A stretch of 29,097 bases of DNA. Origin: Priapulus caudatus (Eukaryota; Priapulida; Priapulimorpha; Priapulimorphida; Priapulidae). The first letter of the stretch is position 1. Each line of letters begins with the position of its first letter. The stretch covers positions 9,324 to 38,420 of the forward strand of contig NW_014577572.1 of the NCBI RefSeq assembly GCF_000485595.1. Reading direction: 5' to 3'. Of this stretch, positions 1 through 11,607 are shown piece by piece. The notes under the pieces were generated by a model. It was not told where the DNA came from and did no database searches. It saw only the letters and a list, made by a program, of their open reading frames with translations. The translations under genes were made by a program, and so were the position numbers.

Positions 1-897
<897 letters not shown>

Positions 898-996
898 CAG
901 TGAAATCTCGGCATCAATTGCTTCCAAGATGGCTGCAGCTGCACCAGGGGGAGGCACATAGATAACCGAAGCAGTTGCACCAGTTTGCTCTTTTGC
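898..996 (-). CDS. SUCLG1: SUCLG1 internal exon (VIYVPPP segment)
   Basis: The 99-base exon gives exactly 33 codons on the minus strand, starting AKEQTGATA and continuing [18 protein letters not shown] to a final Leu. VIYVPPPxxAAAAI is a hallmark of the Rossmann-like CoA-binding half of succinyl-CoA synthetase alpha subunits. The acceptor AG is at 997-998, behind a run of T and C, and the donor GT is at 896-897 (GTAATA). Both ends are phase 0, matching the following exon. The family residues just upstream (HLGLPVFNTVKE) should lie in a preceding exon at higher coordinates. I looked for them on the minus strand up to 13,241 and did not find them. An animal origin fits the Gly after PPP and the Asp in EAIDAEI, which resemble invertebrate orthologues. 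Confidence 0.95.
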
Positions 997-1552
997 CTAA
1001 AAAAGAAGAAAAATCTTACTGTATATTATGTCAAAGTTGAACCAAAACTATTGCCATCAATGATTATGTAAATGCACAATGGATAATGGCACATGGAAAT
1101 TGTATATCTATATAGTAATGCTGTAAAGGCCGCGTGTAATTTCACGTATCTCCTCCGAAACCGCCGTAAGGAATGTGCCCATTTAACTCTTACCGGGGGG
1201 TTTCCAACGTGGCGAAGACACTAAGCTATGTCACTAAGCTTTATTTTGCATAAAAACGTTACTAAAGCAACATTTCAACGACATCTTGGGAAATTTTGCC
1301 CTAGCAACGGCCGTGCGACCCTTGACGACCGGTCTGATGCAACAATGATATTAAAAATTATTTAAAAATATTTATCCTGCTTGGATGATTCCTTCGCGAA
1401 ATATTTCGGGAGTCAATGCAATTTTAACATGGACCATTTATGGAAATTAAAACTTCAACGGAATGACACACACCTAAAACTCACAGACAATTAAGCCACA
1501 ATTTGGAAATGCATGTCCAGCATGGCGTATGATAGCAATAATAGGTCAAAGA

Positions 1553-1600
1553 GAGTATATAAACATTAAGAATTTGGTAGTAAATAGATTTCGTATTCGT
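1553..1600. repeat. Dispersed repeat, family A, copy 1
   Basis: The core aaacattaagaatttg at about 1,560 and its flanks match 18,779-18,830: both have gtata before it, a taaatagat or ctaatagat block after it, then a cgtatt or ctgtatt tail. Two unlinked copies 17 kb apart suggest a transposon-derived repeat. Confidence 0.6.
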
Positions 1601-1631
1601 ACGGAACGGCGCGACGCACTCAGACGACGGC

Positions 1632-1697
1632 GGACGGAGGACGGACGATCGTGCGATTCGTTACGGCTGCATTACTGACTTCGTCCAGATAGAGCTA
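1632..1697. repeat. Dispersed repeat, family B (GGACGG...GAGCTAA), copy 1
   Basis: A run of ggacgg units leads into gacgatcgtgcgattc, then ggctgcatt, ctgact and a terminal agatagagctaa. The order and spacing match 12,786-12,845 with small indels. It lies directly after family A copy 1, so the two may belong to one composite element. Confidence 0.65.
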
Positions 1698-1739
1698 AGT
1701 GCTTAAATTTTGTTTTTGTGTTTTGTTTTTAGATTTCCA

Positions 1740-2065
1740 CGCGCGCGTGCCGGATATATGTGTAGGTATGTGGGCGGTGGTGCGTGCGTGCTTGCGGGGT
1801 TTGTTTGTTTGTGATTGCTTCGCGCGCGACACCCAATACCAGCTTGTAGTGTGTGTGTGTGTGTCGTGCGTGTTGTGTGCGGCTGTGTGTGTGTGGGCCA
1901 TGGGGGTGATAGTGCGCGGCGAGAGATGGGTTAGGAGGCGAAGTATATGGTGCGGATGTGATGGGGTGAGTGAGGACGGGGCAGGAGGGAGAAGGGAAGA
2001 AGGAGAGGTATGGCTGGAGAGAAGGAAGGACGAAGAGAAGTTAATATGTAAGCAGAGGGAAAAGA
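1740..2065. repeat. G/T-rich then G/A-rich low-complexity block
   Basis: About 1,740-1,910 is imperfect TG/CG sequence; about 1,910-2,065 is purine-rich with many GG runs (gaggacgggg, ggagggagaaggg). Cytosine is scarce on the plus strand. Open frames on both strands are by-products of the repeat. The purine part could form triplex or G-quadruplex structures. Confidence 0.8.
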
Positions 2066-3347
2066 GTGGCATTGAGGAGGAGCAGTAGCATCAAGGTGTA
2101 CTTTTGTGACCATTTTTGGCTTTTGCTATGACCGAAATTACGGGTGACAATTATTCGATGACGATGCCCCAAATGAAACGCGCAGCAATGTCCATGGTGG
2201 GGGAGCAACGGATAGACACGCAGGCTTTCGCATACAGTGCACGCATTCCACTTAGTACAACAGATGAGAGAAGTTGAGTAGCGGGAAGATGAGTAACGAG
2301 AAGGTCTCCGCGCTGTCGTGTGGCATCTAATGTTGAGATGTCAGGCCTAGATGGGTCTTGGACTTCGTTTCAGAAGGTAGTTGCATGCTCTTCAGCAGTG
2401 CTGAGTGTTCTTCATTGAGCTTGAGTTCTGAATAATGGTCTGACAAGACCCGGCTGTGCCAGGTAATGTCGGCTCACTTGCGGCTTGTTCATGCGTCAAA
2501 ACAGTTTTTTATACGTTCAATGGTTCCCAAGCATGGGACCAGAGTGGCTGGATCTGCCGTGCTTATCAAATTGAATTTCCTTTTGTCAGTAACCTTTGTC
2601 CATACAGTTGTATTTCTGTTGTGAACCAGTTGCGACATATATCTGTACTTTCTCTAATTATGCTGAACTTCAAAATAGTGAATATGGTGTCATCATTCTT
2701 CGGTGTCAACCTTGAGGTCGAGCCATAAATCAATTCCAATGTCTTATCTTAGGTTCTCATCTTTGCGAATTCAAAGGCTGTATTTGGGGGTATGGGTATG
2801 ACCCCTGCATTACACAGGACCCCCTATGGTCATTGCCGGGGCTCTTTATGTAGCTTGGGGACTTAGAGAGTTTAGGCACATGAACTTTGCGCTTTGGTAG
2901 CTCTAGCTCTTATTGGGCGCCAAGTGAAGCCATCATATTAGAACTACTTTTCAAGTGGGGGGGGGACGCGATTTTGGCTTTTTTTGACTAAAATGTCAGC
3001 AAATGTTAGTAGTTTAGTAATTGAAACAAGTTTATGGCACAATCTGTAGACGTTGTTGTAATACCTTATTCAATTGTAATGAGTGCATTTAAAGTTTATT
3101 GTTTGCCTAATAGTAATGCTTAAACTTCATGATTTATTTTCATCTGGCGCTACGATATCATAATCGATGTACGAAAAAACGTACATATGACTGACGTGTT
3201 ACACAAATTTTTTTGAGATGATTCCGACCTCCTCCGATCCTATAGAATGCGAATATCAGGTTTTGCTCTAAGTGTCCGTCACGAACACCCTCCAGAGCAG
3301 GAGTAATATATTAGATGCATCGTGGTTTCGCTAGCCAGAAATTCTCG

Positions 3348-3581
3348 CTACGGGCTCGAGGAGGGCTGGGCCTGAGGTGACTCTGCTCGGCCTCGCTTTT
3401 TTGTCATGCTCCCGAAAGCACTTTCGGAGATCGGTTTGCTCTGTACGGTTTCCTCGAGCTGCAGCGTCGAAAGGGCTTGTATGCTTTTGGCTTGTAGGCT
3501 TATGGCTTTGTTAGGACTCATTCTTTTGGCTTCGGTCGTCTCTTCAATTGCACTTCTAGGGGGCTTCCGTGTAATCTTCAT
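3348..3581 (-). CDS. Ser/Pro/Lys-rich open frame, unidentified
   Basis: The minus-strand frame of 77 codons starts MKITRKPPRSAIEETTEAKR and ends with a KKRGRAESPQAQP stretch. It is polar and low in hydrophobics, resembling a disordered nuclear or linker segment, with a possible basic nuclear-localisation-like KKRGR. It abuts the TG-rich block starting at 3,600. No splice sites, no family match and no neighbours support it, and a plus-strand frame overlaps it completely. Weak candidate only. Confidence 0.15.
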   Translation of the reverse strand: MKITRKPPRSAIEETTEAKRMSPNKAISLQAKSIQALSTLQLEETVQSKPISESAFGSMTKKRGRAESPQAQPSSSP

Positions 3582-3599
3582 ATTTTATCCAGCGTATTT

Positions 3600-3621
3600 G
3601 ATGTGTGGAGTTGTCGTGTGG

Positions 3622-3658
<37 letters not shown>

Positions 3659-4100
3659 TGCGTGTGTGGCATGTGTGTGCGTCGCTGCGCGGTGTTGTCT
3701 GTGTGATGCGCTTGCTGGTGTGTGTGTGTGCGTGGGTGCATGTGGTGTGCGTGGGTGTGTTGTCGTTGAGCGTAGGTGCATGTGGTGTGCGTGTGTGGCG
3801 TCGTATGTGTGTATGTGCGTGCGTGATATGTGCCGCCGAGTGGTGTGTATATGTGCTTGTGTGTGCCGAAGTGCACGGGCGCGGGCTGATGCATGCGTGC
3901 GTGCTGCCTGTGTTGTGCGTGTTTTTTGGCTGCGCCGCGTTGTGGCGTGCGGTGCCCTGCGTTTGTGTGTGGGCGCGCGCGGCGTGTGTGGCTGTGTTTG
4001 TGTGTGTGTGTGTGATGTGTGTGTGTGTTATGTGTGTGTTGCGGCCGCGAGTTCGTGTGATGTGTGTGTATGTGTGTGCGCAGCGGTCTGTGCTTGCGCA
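3600..4100. repeat. Long imperfect TG/GT array
   Basis: It starts near a perfect run of 17 TG units (3,623-3,656), followed by about 450 bases of degenerate tgtgtg/cgtgcg sequence. Bases 3,601-3,660 contain only 2 A and 3 C. A CG palindrome (gggcgcgcgcgg, 3,971-3,982) is embedded before another TG run. Frames through it give poly Cys-Val or His-Thr and are not genes. Confidence 0.9.
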
Positions 4101-4664
4101 AGCATAAATTTTTTCAAACCTGGTCGGCGGGGACCGCGATCTGACTGTTCTCGTCCCAATTCGTTGTTTTTTTTTCTTGTGATGAGAGTAGGTCCTGAGA
4201 TTGCCTCCGCTGACCCTCGCTGGTATTCCTCACTTATCGGCCTTGGGTATGCGTTTTTCACTTGCCTAATCACTGGCGTCTGCTTACAGCCATTTAAAAC
4301 TGGCGATGGTATGGTTAATGGTGTAGGATATGAGATATGCTAATGGTTGTTGGCCGTGTGTACACATGCTTGCTCTAGGGGTGATTGTTTTCGATGGTTC
4401 TGACATTTCTTGTCGTGCTAACTGTTAGGCGACTCCTTGATCTGGTCTTCTCGTACTGTTTTAGGTTTTTCGTCGTTGTCTGTCCCCAGTCGCGTTGGTG
4501 CCTTTACTCCGCTCGTCTTAGCTACTGTGTTTAGCTGGATCTTACTTCTGGAGGTCATGCTCTAGCTATGAGGTGAAGTTCCATGACTGTTTTTATAATG
4601 CGCTATGATGTATTTGGTGATTGTCGTTTGCTTTGCGATGTCGTTGCCAGACTCATGTACAACC

Positions 4665-4780
4665 GCGCAAGCACGCACACACCGCACGCAGTCCCCCTAC
4701 ACACGCACACACATCACAACCCACCCCACGCGGGCCGCGCGCCACACACGCACACACACCGCGCCCCGCACAGTATTCGA
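4665..4780. repeat. CA-rich block with embedded CG core
   Basis: Imperfect acacgcacac sequence flanks a CG-rich core (about 4,728-4,742, cacgcgggccgcgcgcc). It is opposite in strand to the TG blocks around it. Confidence 0.8.
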
Positions 4781-5475
4781 GGCCACTATGTGCCAGGATC
4801 TATGCTAACAAAACGTCAACTTCACGTCTCATTTCAGGACACACATTGCCTGAACTTCCTGCGTGCGTTATGTAGAGGCGCTTGCTTGTTCTGCGACTTT
4901 TCATATATCATGGTTATCACGTTAAACGATTGACTTCCGCTTGCGTTATATATGCTGTTTATCGTTGCATTGGGCCCCTTACGTGAGTTTGTTTAACTTA
5001 GTCGGCATATGCGTGCTTCTTTGCTTGTCGAATATAACTATCTTGTTATTATAATATTAATGTCATTAGTTCTGTATTATTTATCTTATATTATTTATCT
5101 ATTATTCGACTATTTTTCTTCTTAATTTTTACACGACATACGTGGTATATTCTTGCCTCACTGTAGCTATAGGCACGTATTAGAAGTCTTTACGTGCGCA
5201 AAATCAACGACGATTGATTGGCAAGAAGGTGCTGGGATCTTTCCGGGTATTCTAACGCACTGCTGTATGCATCTTATGTTGTAGTAGGTATGTCTGTTAG
5301 TCTCTATTATGAGCTCTTGATGTCTATCGATATTGATAAGTTAGCTATATAGAGGGAAATCCTTTGTAACGTTCGTGGATTGATGATTAATCAAGAATCG
5401 CGGACTACTGACAAACGGTTGGTGTGTGGTGTTGTTAACTTTTTGTCACGCTAAATTTTTTTTTCTAGAGTCGAG

Positions 5476-5518
5476 TCACGCAGTTCACGCAATTCACGCA
5501 GTTCAGCAATTCACCACG
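5476..5518. repeat. 9-base tandem repeat
   Basis: Units tcacgcagt, tcacgcaat, tcacgcagt, tcagcaat and tcaccacg follow each other and alternate, giving an 18-base higher order. A ten-base motif tttcaaggtc is repeated just downstream at 5,547-5,556 and 5,574-5,583. Confidence 0.75.
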
Positions 5519-5599
5519 TAGGTCAGTTTTCCGGGTAACGGCATCGTTTCAAGGTCATTGAGCGTTTCGGTCATTTCAAGGTCGTTTCAATTGTTTGCT

Positions 5600-6130
5600 A
5601 GTTTTCGGTCACATATTTTCGCGCACAGAGAAAGCGACGTTTTATGGGACTGTCAAAACCACATACCAACAGCCAAAAGATTATTTTTTTACGCGTATCG
5701 TTTCGTGTCGCGCCATCTTCAGTTGCTTGTATGACATTTAAATTAGTCGTATACGTTACGAGTTGATTTTGGCTCAACCGATTTGTGTATTGCTATTCAA
5801 AGGCATTTTTCGTATTCATATAGATACATGAATTCGCGAGTCACTAAAAACATATTAGATGATTACATCAATAATGTGACGGTAACAAATCGTGCGATAT
5901 CGTATTTCATCAACTCAAGCTTTCACATATCTCCGCATATATTATTTATAGGAACACTCATTCGCTTAAAGCGCGCGCAAAGGTATGACCTATTAAGCGC
6001 TCCAGTTTCTCCAGTTAATTGTAAAAAAGTAACACGAAGAAAAAAAAACAAAAAAGAAAACAATCTGTTAAACGTGAAAGGTGGCGGACTATACATCAGA
6101 AGAACGTTTTAACGTGCTACCATTTATCAT
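5600..6130. other. AT-rich stretch without a supported gene
   Basis: A 109-codon plus-strand frame ends near 6,112, but it lacks a good start, ends in Lys-rich low complexity (a run of A) and matches no family. Nothing else is seen. Confidence 0.5.
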
Positions 6131-6131
6131 C

Positions 6132-6320
6132 GTATCTAATGTATAGAATGATTTATAATCAAGAGTTGCCATTATGACTTAGTATCATATGTATAGATGA
6201 ATTTAACATATAACAGATGTCGCATATGAAGTATCCCTAATGTGTTGAATGTTTTATTCACCACGTTTCCCCTAATGACTACGCTTAATATGCGTATAAG
6301 AATGATTTATAATCTCGCGA
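6132..6320. repeat. Degenerate tandem repeat, about 50-base period
   Basis: Units begin gtatctaatg (6,132), gtatcatatg (6,182) and gtatccctaatg (6,231), with a related fourth segment after that. The 16-base string agaatgatttataatc is exact at 6,145-6,160 and 6,299-6,314. Confidence 0.55.
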
Positions 6321-6439
6321 TCCTCCATCAATGAGAATACACCATCATGGAACGCGAGATGCGATGGCCACTCGAAACAACTACATCACCCCACTACATA
6401 GCGACACATCCCAGCATCAAACGTGTGCGATGAGGTGTT

Positions 6440-7440
6440 GGCATCGGCCCGATGCGCGGGGTCGTCACGTCAGCTGCGCATTTATCAGGCGTCGGTCGCG
6501 ACACCTACCGTCGCGACGAACACACGTAACCGTCGATAGGACGACACCGCGTAACGTACACGTTGTCGGAGCGGTAGTAGTATTCCGGCCGTCGAGCGAC
6601 GCGCTTGCGGAGGAACCTCGATTGGCACCGAGGCAGACGCAAACTCTCTCGTTCGCCTGGGTAACGGAGGAGTGGGGGGGAGAAGAGGCGGAGAAAGGCG
6701 CGTCTGAGGATAGGTAGAGCCTGAGTCACTCAGCGCGCGCGTCTCGCGACGACGTTCTCTTCGCTGACCGCTCATACGTGGGCCTTCTCGCGGGGGTTAC
6801 GCCTCGCCTTATAAATCGGACGCGTACCTTCCGGTTAGCGCTGTTGGGCATCGGCCGCTTGGAGCCGTTCGTCGGCCGGCGCTCGCCGCGGTCAGACTGC
6901 CGCCTGTATCCGGCAGCCTGATCTGCAGCTGCAGGTCGGCTCGGCGACGACAGGACCTTCGATGCATTCGGCGGATATGTCGTATGCCGCGAGGGCGTTT
7001 CTGCGACGCGATGCGACACGGCCGACGTCCGTCCGTCGTCGCAAGATGTTCGCCGACGAGCGACATCGTACTCCATAGCCAAAGTGGGGGGCATGCATTG
7101 AGAAAGGCCGTGCGGCGCGCGACGTTCTTTACCAGCGCGTGCTGCTTGCGCGTTACCATTTTCTCCTCATCCCGCCATGCGGATCATACGCATTGCGATG
7201 CGACAAGGCTGTGGCCCGACGGACTCGGCTCGGCGCGCGCTGGCGCACCCGTTCGGGTCTACTCGTCGCATGCGCGACGGACGCTGCCGAGCACGCCGTC
7301 GCCTACGCCCGATCATGCGCGCGCGCTCGACTGGTGCCGTCGCCTCGCACGTGGCGAGCCGACGTCGCATGCCGTTGGGCGAACAGATCGGAAGGATTCA
7401 ACGAGCGGATCGCTGCTGCAATGACGTCGGGCTTCCTACA
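6440..7440. other. CpG-dense, GC-rich kilobase without a supported gene
   Basis: The stretch is rich in CpG (11 in the 60 bases 7,201-7,260) and has long overlapping open frames on both strands, as expected from low stop-codon density in GC-rich DNA. The frames are Arg/Ala-rich with no recognisable domain. It could be a CpG island, an unidentified promoter, or a foreign or repetitive insert in the SUCLG1 interval. Confidence 0.55.
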
Positions 7441-7829
7441 TCTAGTCGTAGTAGTCGTCTTCGTTTTGTTTTTGTGTTGTTGTTGTTTGCGAATCGTTGA
7501 AATTGCGTGCGGCGAAGTAGAGGAACGCGGTTACTTTATGGACGGTCGCTGCTTGTTCTGCGGTTGTTGTTGTTTGTTGTGCCACACTCTGCTGAACGGC
7601 GCGTTTAACAGGGATGGCCCCACCGCCACTGGACCGCGCTATAGTTCTGGACTTATTGTGTCGCACGTTGCGCTCGGTCGTCGGCGTAGTCGGCGAGTTC
7701 TCTGCGGTCGTGAGCGTTGTCAGGTTGCGTTCGTCACTGTCTTGTTTCCGTATGACCTTATGATTCTTCGTCTGGCTAGTTCTCATCGGACAAGCCGCGA
7801 GTACGTCTGTAGCGAACCGTATGTAAACG

Positions 7830-8400
7830 GTGCCGTTCGAGAGTTTATGTGCTTGTGCGGCGTCGTTGAGTGTGTGTGCGTGCGTGACTGTGCGCGCCCG
7901 GCGCCGCAGGCGCGCGCGCGGCGCGCGGTGTGTGTGTGTGTGTGTGTGTGTGTGTCGTGTGTGTGTGTTGTGTGCTGGGTGTTGGAGGGTAGTGTCGTGC
8001 TCGCGCGTGCTGTGCGTCGAGTGCGTGTGCGTCGGTGGCGATCGCGCGTGCGCGTGCGCTCGTTCGCGTGCGTGTGTGTGTGTTGTGTGTGGTGTGTGAT
8101 GTGTGTGTGTGTGAGTGTTTGTGCGTGATGCGTGGTGTGTGTGTGTATGTGTGGTGGATGCGTGCCGTGCGAATGCGTGTGAGTGGTGTGATGTGTGTAT
8201 GTAGACTACTACATGTGTGTGATGTGTCGTGTGTGTGTGTGGTGTGTATGTGTGTGTGCTTGTGACAGCCGCATTGTGCGTGCGTGTCGTGTGTGGTGTG
8301 CGCGTTGCCGAGGGTGTCAGTGTGTGTGTGTTGTGTGTGATGTGTGTGTGTGTGTGTGTGGTGCCTGTGCGTGCGTGCGTTTGATGTGTGTTATGTGGAT
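7830..8400. repeat. CG core and long TG/GT array
   Basis: A CG-rich palindromic stretch (about 7,889-7,927) passes directly into a perfect GT run (7,928-7,955) and then about 440 bases of imperfect TG/CG repeats. Bases 7,909-7,985 contain no A at all. Alternating purine-pyrimidine sequence of this sort is the classic Z-DNA-forming type. Confidence 0.9.
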
Positions 8401-9039
8401 CATTCTTGTTTTGCCTCCTACCTCTTTTTCGCAAGCTAGCGTTTGCGTACGTCTACAGTGCACTGCTTTGAATTGACGCTAAGAAAATTATCTTAATCCA
8501 TGCGGTGTTTATGCAATCATCTCCCGCGTGCCGTAACTGCAGGTTTCACGTTATTGTTTCAAGATAGAGTTTAGTTTATCGCAATGTACTCTGGCGCTGC
8601 CAGAATGAGCCGCTACAATGAATATTCTGCGTGTAATGCGATCGCACTTTAGACGTTTCTGGCTCCGGGTCAGACCCCCCCCATGACACCCGACAGGCGA
8701 GGAGCGAACCGGTACGCCGCCCGCCGCAGACGGATTAACCGACGGAACCAAAATGCGTAACTTGACGCGGGAAACGGTTTCTGACTCATAGCGTGATAAT
8801 TAAGTAGACGAATTCATACGAATCTAGACGAGGGGCACTCACGGAGGAGTGCATACCTCGCGAGCATGTAAATGTATGTGACTCGCTGGTTTGGTGGCTG
8901 CTGACTCACCGCCTGTGCTTGCCTCCGCTCACTGGCTGGCCTGCTGTGACTCGCACTCGCTGACTCGACGCGCCTATCGATCGCGCCGCCGCTCGCTGAT
9001 CGACGCCGCTACGATTCGCCGGGTGGCCACACCACCCCA

Positions 9040-9142
9040 ATACACTGACACCACACACCACACACACAACACACACACACACAACCACACCACCACCAAC
9101 ACCACACCAACCCGCGCGCGGGCGCGCGCCGCGCGCGCTGCG
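9040..9142. repeat. CA array ending in CG palindrome
   Basis: CA and CCA repeats (9,040-9,110) pass into cccgcgcgcggg (9,111-9,122, perfect palindrome) and a further CG run to about 9,139. It mirrors, in inverted order, the CG-to-TG junction near 7,920. Confidence 0.85.
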
Positions 9143-9427
9143 AGCGATTGATGACTCGTTTGCGCGGAGGTATAACGTTGTTCTGTGCGAGCGTGCCTTA
9201 AACACGCTCGTTAAAGAAAATGTCCACTCATCGTATCTTAATGGTTCAACGACGCATTAGCGCCTGTCATCTCTTGCGATCACGCTGTGAATCTGCGCGG
9301 TAAGTAACTACGCCGTCCTAGACTAACCTATGTCTGCCTGACACTCTCACTCGTATACTAATCGTAGCGCGAAGCGATGACGAAACGCCGAGGACGTGCA
9401 CGAACGGATAAGAAAGAACTAACGACT

Positions 9428-9810
9428 ACGTGTGTGCATGTGTGTGTGTGTGCTGTTGTGTGTGTGTGTTGTGTGTGTGTGTAGTGTGTGTGTGAGTGTG
9501 TGTGTGTGTTGTGTGTGTGTGTGTGTGTGTGTTGTCAGAGTGAGGCTCGGAAGTAGAGGCTGCCGTGCATGCCGTGCTACGTGTGTGCGCGCGCGTGTGT
9601 AAGTGTGTGTGGTGGTGTGTGTGTGTGGGGTGTGTGAACCTGTGTGTGTTGCGTGTGTGTGCTGCCATGGCGTCCGTGGACTGTTGCGCTGTGCGTGAAT
9701 GACGTGTGTGTGTGGGTGTTGCGTGTGCAGATTGTGGTGGCGTGTGCGTGTGCGTGTCGCGTGTGGCGTGTGCGGTCGTGCGTGTGCGTGTGCGTGTGCG
9801 TGTGCGTGGC
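9428..9810. repeat. TG/GT array ending in a hexanucleotide repeat
   Basis: Imperfect TG runs, interrupted at 9,535-9,580 by ordinary sequence, end in four exact copies of cgtgtg at 9,781-9,804. The frames through it are low-complexity artefacts. Confidence 0.85.
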
Positions 9811-10492
9811 AAAGCGAAATCTTTGCTAGAGTTCTCGTGTTGTTGAAATAAAGGATTTTATGAATTACAACGTAATATAGATAAGCCAGAAAAGGCGAAA
9901 GGATTAAAAATCCTAATCCCCCAAAAGATGTACTGAAACCTGTTATCCGATCCCTTTTCCCCTACGTTATGTGTCCGTCTGTACAACCTGTAACTTTACG
10001 ATTAACTGTCCCACAATAACGCATATGTAACCCGGTGTTTAACCAGTCACGACGTCGTTCGAGCTGCTAAGAGCCTTAATTCAATGTTCGTGGGTGAATA
10101 ATTATGTCTACTACTGAGATGTTATAAAAAGCGAAAGCTTCGCAATTACTTACATCATCGTTTTCTGCAGCACAGATGACCAGAGCTAGCAAGAGCACGT
10201 CTGCAAGAATGCAAACGCGTATGCATATTTAATGAAACAATATGTTAATCAACAAACAAATACATACAAAACAGGGTGCGTACGAAATAACCGAGATGAA
10301 GAAACATGTAAAGGTGTTAATTGAGTTTGAGTGCGAGCAACACACATCGCGTATAGAAGGCTAACATATCGCTATTACACACATACAGAGTAGAAACTTC
10401 GCTTCATAAATCTAATTTTCTATACGCATGTGATGGGGAAAGCAATCGGACGTTAAGTCTACAAAACTACGCTAAGATATATTGTCAACCAC

Positions 10493-10493
<1 letters not shown>

Positions 10494-10543
<50 letters not shown>
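10494..10543. repeat. Perfect AC microsatellite, 25 units
   Basis: Fifty bases of uninterrupted AC. It contrasts with the heavily interrupted TG/CA blocks elsewhere and looks like an ordinary young microsatellite. Confidence 0.97.
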
Positions 10544-10545
<2 letters not shown>

Positions 10546-10610
10546 AGCGTAAATAACTGTGGTTTCTACACACAGCATGGGTTATGTTGCTTACAGAGCT
10601 TATCGTTCAC

Positions 10611-10853
10611 TTACATATCGGTCCACACTTCCTCATTGCGTCGTGTCTTCTCTCTGATTAGGCGCGCTGACTTTTCTCGCTTACACATGCCTTCTTGATC
10701 ACATGGCTGTTTATATATGCCGCAGTTCGCGTCCACGCAATCGTCGTAGCACGGTGACACGACGCGCGCTTCGGGTTTATTAGTCGCCGTGTTTTTTCTG
10801 GGCCATCGTCGGTGACAATCGCAATGGGCTAGACTTTCGCACTTCGTCGGCAA
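10611..10853 (-). CDS. Cys-rich open frame, possible exon, unidentified
   Basis: The frame carries nine cysteines, including CDCHRRWPRK and CYDDCVDANC, and then a basic, charged tail (REKSARLIREKTRRN). No ATG opens it (the upstream end is TTG), so if real it is an internal exon. The last codons run into GATATGTAAGTG, where a consensus GTAAGT donor overlaps the stop, which would fit an exon end near 10,614. It lies in the long SUCLG1 interval, on the same strand, but does not resemble SUCLG1. The stretch is not obviously biased in composition, so the frame could also be chance. Confidence 0.2.
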   Translation of the reverse strand: MPTKCESLAHCDCHRRWPRKNTATNKPEARVVSPCYDDCVDANCGIYKQPCDQEGMCKREKSARLIREKTRRNEEVWTDM

Positions 10854-10859
10854 GTGTCG

Positions 10860-11270
10860 CGCTCTTCGCGGTGCTCACATATAGATTTACGAACATTACA
10901 GTTGTTTTTTTGGGGGTCACGGACAGAAGGACACGCGGAACTAATAAAAGACGTTGACGCCATCGAAACGTTCAAAAGCCGTTATTTCATGTTTATAATT
11001 GGATCATCAGTGTACGCACATAATTGATAAATTAATTGTCGTTGCAAGGCGTTTCTCGTGAAGTATTTTGTCCGACTTTATGAAAGTTTAGTGAACCCAA
11101 TTATAAAGTGGTAGATGAAATCTTTAAAATTATTTCAGATGCTTTGATACGCTATATTTGGCATTCACTTGATTGGATAATCATCATCCATTTAGAAAAA
11201 AATGCGGTGATTTTTTTCAATTCACTTAATTGACAATTGGCACTATGTGGCAAGGAGGATGTATAATTGT
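10860..11270. other. AT-rich stretch, nothing recognised
   Basis: Ordinary AT-rich sequence with no open frame of note, repeat or RNA gene that I can support. Confidence 0.5.
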
Positions 11271-11289
11271 ATATATATATATATATATA
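11270..11289. repeat. TA microsatellite
   Basis: Twenty bases of uninterrupted TA in AT-rich DNA. Confidence 0.9.
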
Positions 11290-11371
11290 GTACTATTATA
11301 TACTTCAACTCCTATATTGCAATTGTAATTTACATAACGGGTAGAATATTTATTAAGAAAGAAAGAATAAA

Positions 11372-11389
11372 ATCACACGATCGTGTGAT
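11372..11389. repeat. Perfect 18-base palindrome
   Basis: The sequence atcacacgatcgtgtgat is its own reverse complement. A further tgtgatttt at 11,394-11,402 echoes the left flank. A dimeric protein site or cruciform is possible; no gene is adjacent. Confidence 0.85.
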
Positions 11390-11483
11390 GCATGTGATTT
11401 TGGTATCCGAATCACAACTTTTTTTCTGTTGATCCACCGAAAACCCCCCGGCGGCACTTCCTATATAATATGTATGGTAGGTA

Positions 11484-11607
11484 TGTGTCACGGGAGAGAC
11501 CTTCTTTTCACTCAATTTTCGTTCGGGACCCCTTATTCAATATTTTCCGTTCGTGAGCAACCCCACTTCTCAGCGATTCCGTTCTCGAGAGCCCCCTATT
11601 TCACATT
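11484..11607. repeat. Diverged tandem repeat, about 30-34-base unit
   Basis: Units starting at about 11,514 (attttcgttcggga), 11,542 (attttccgttcgtgag) and 11,576 (attccgttctcgagag) share a pyrimidine-rich head, a gag/gac step and a cccctatttca-like tail. A partial earlier unit precedes them. Confidence 0.5.

Noticed and set aside
3406-4343. Long frames on both strands giving Cys-Val or His-Thr repeats
   Set aside because: They are the necessary translation of TG/CA repeats, exist in several frames at once, and have no non-repeat domain.
7139-8128. 329-codon plus-strand frame
   Set aside because: It spans CpG-dense DNA and then a TG array, mixing Arg-rich and Cys-Val-rich translation; overlapping frames of similar length exist on the opposite strand and no domain is recognisable.
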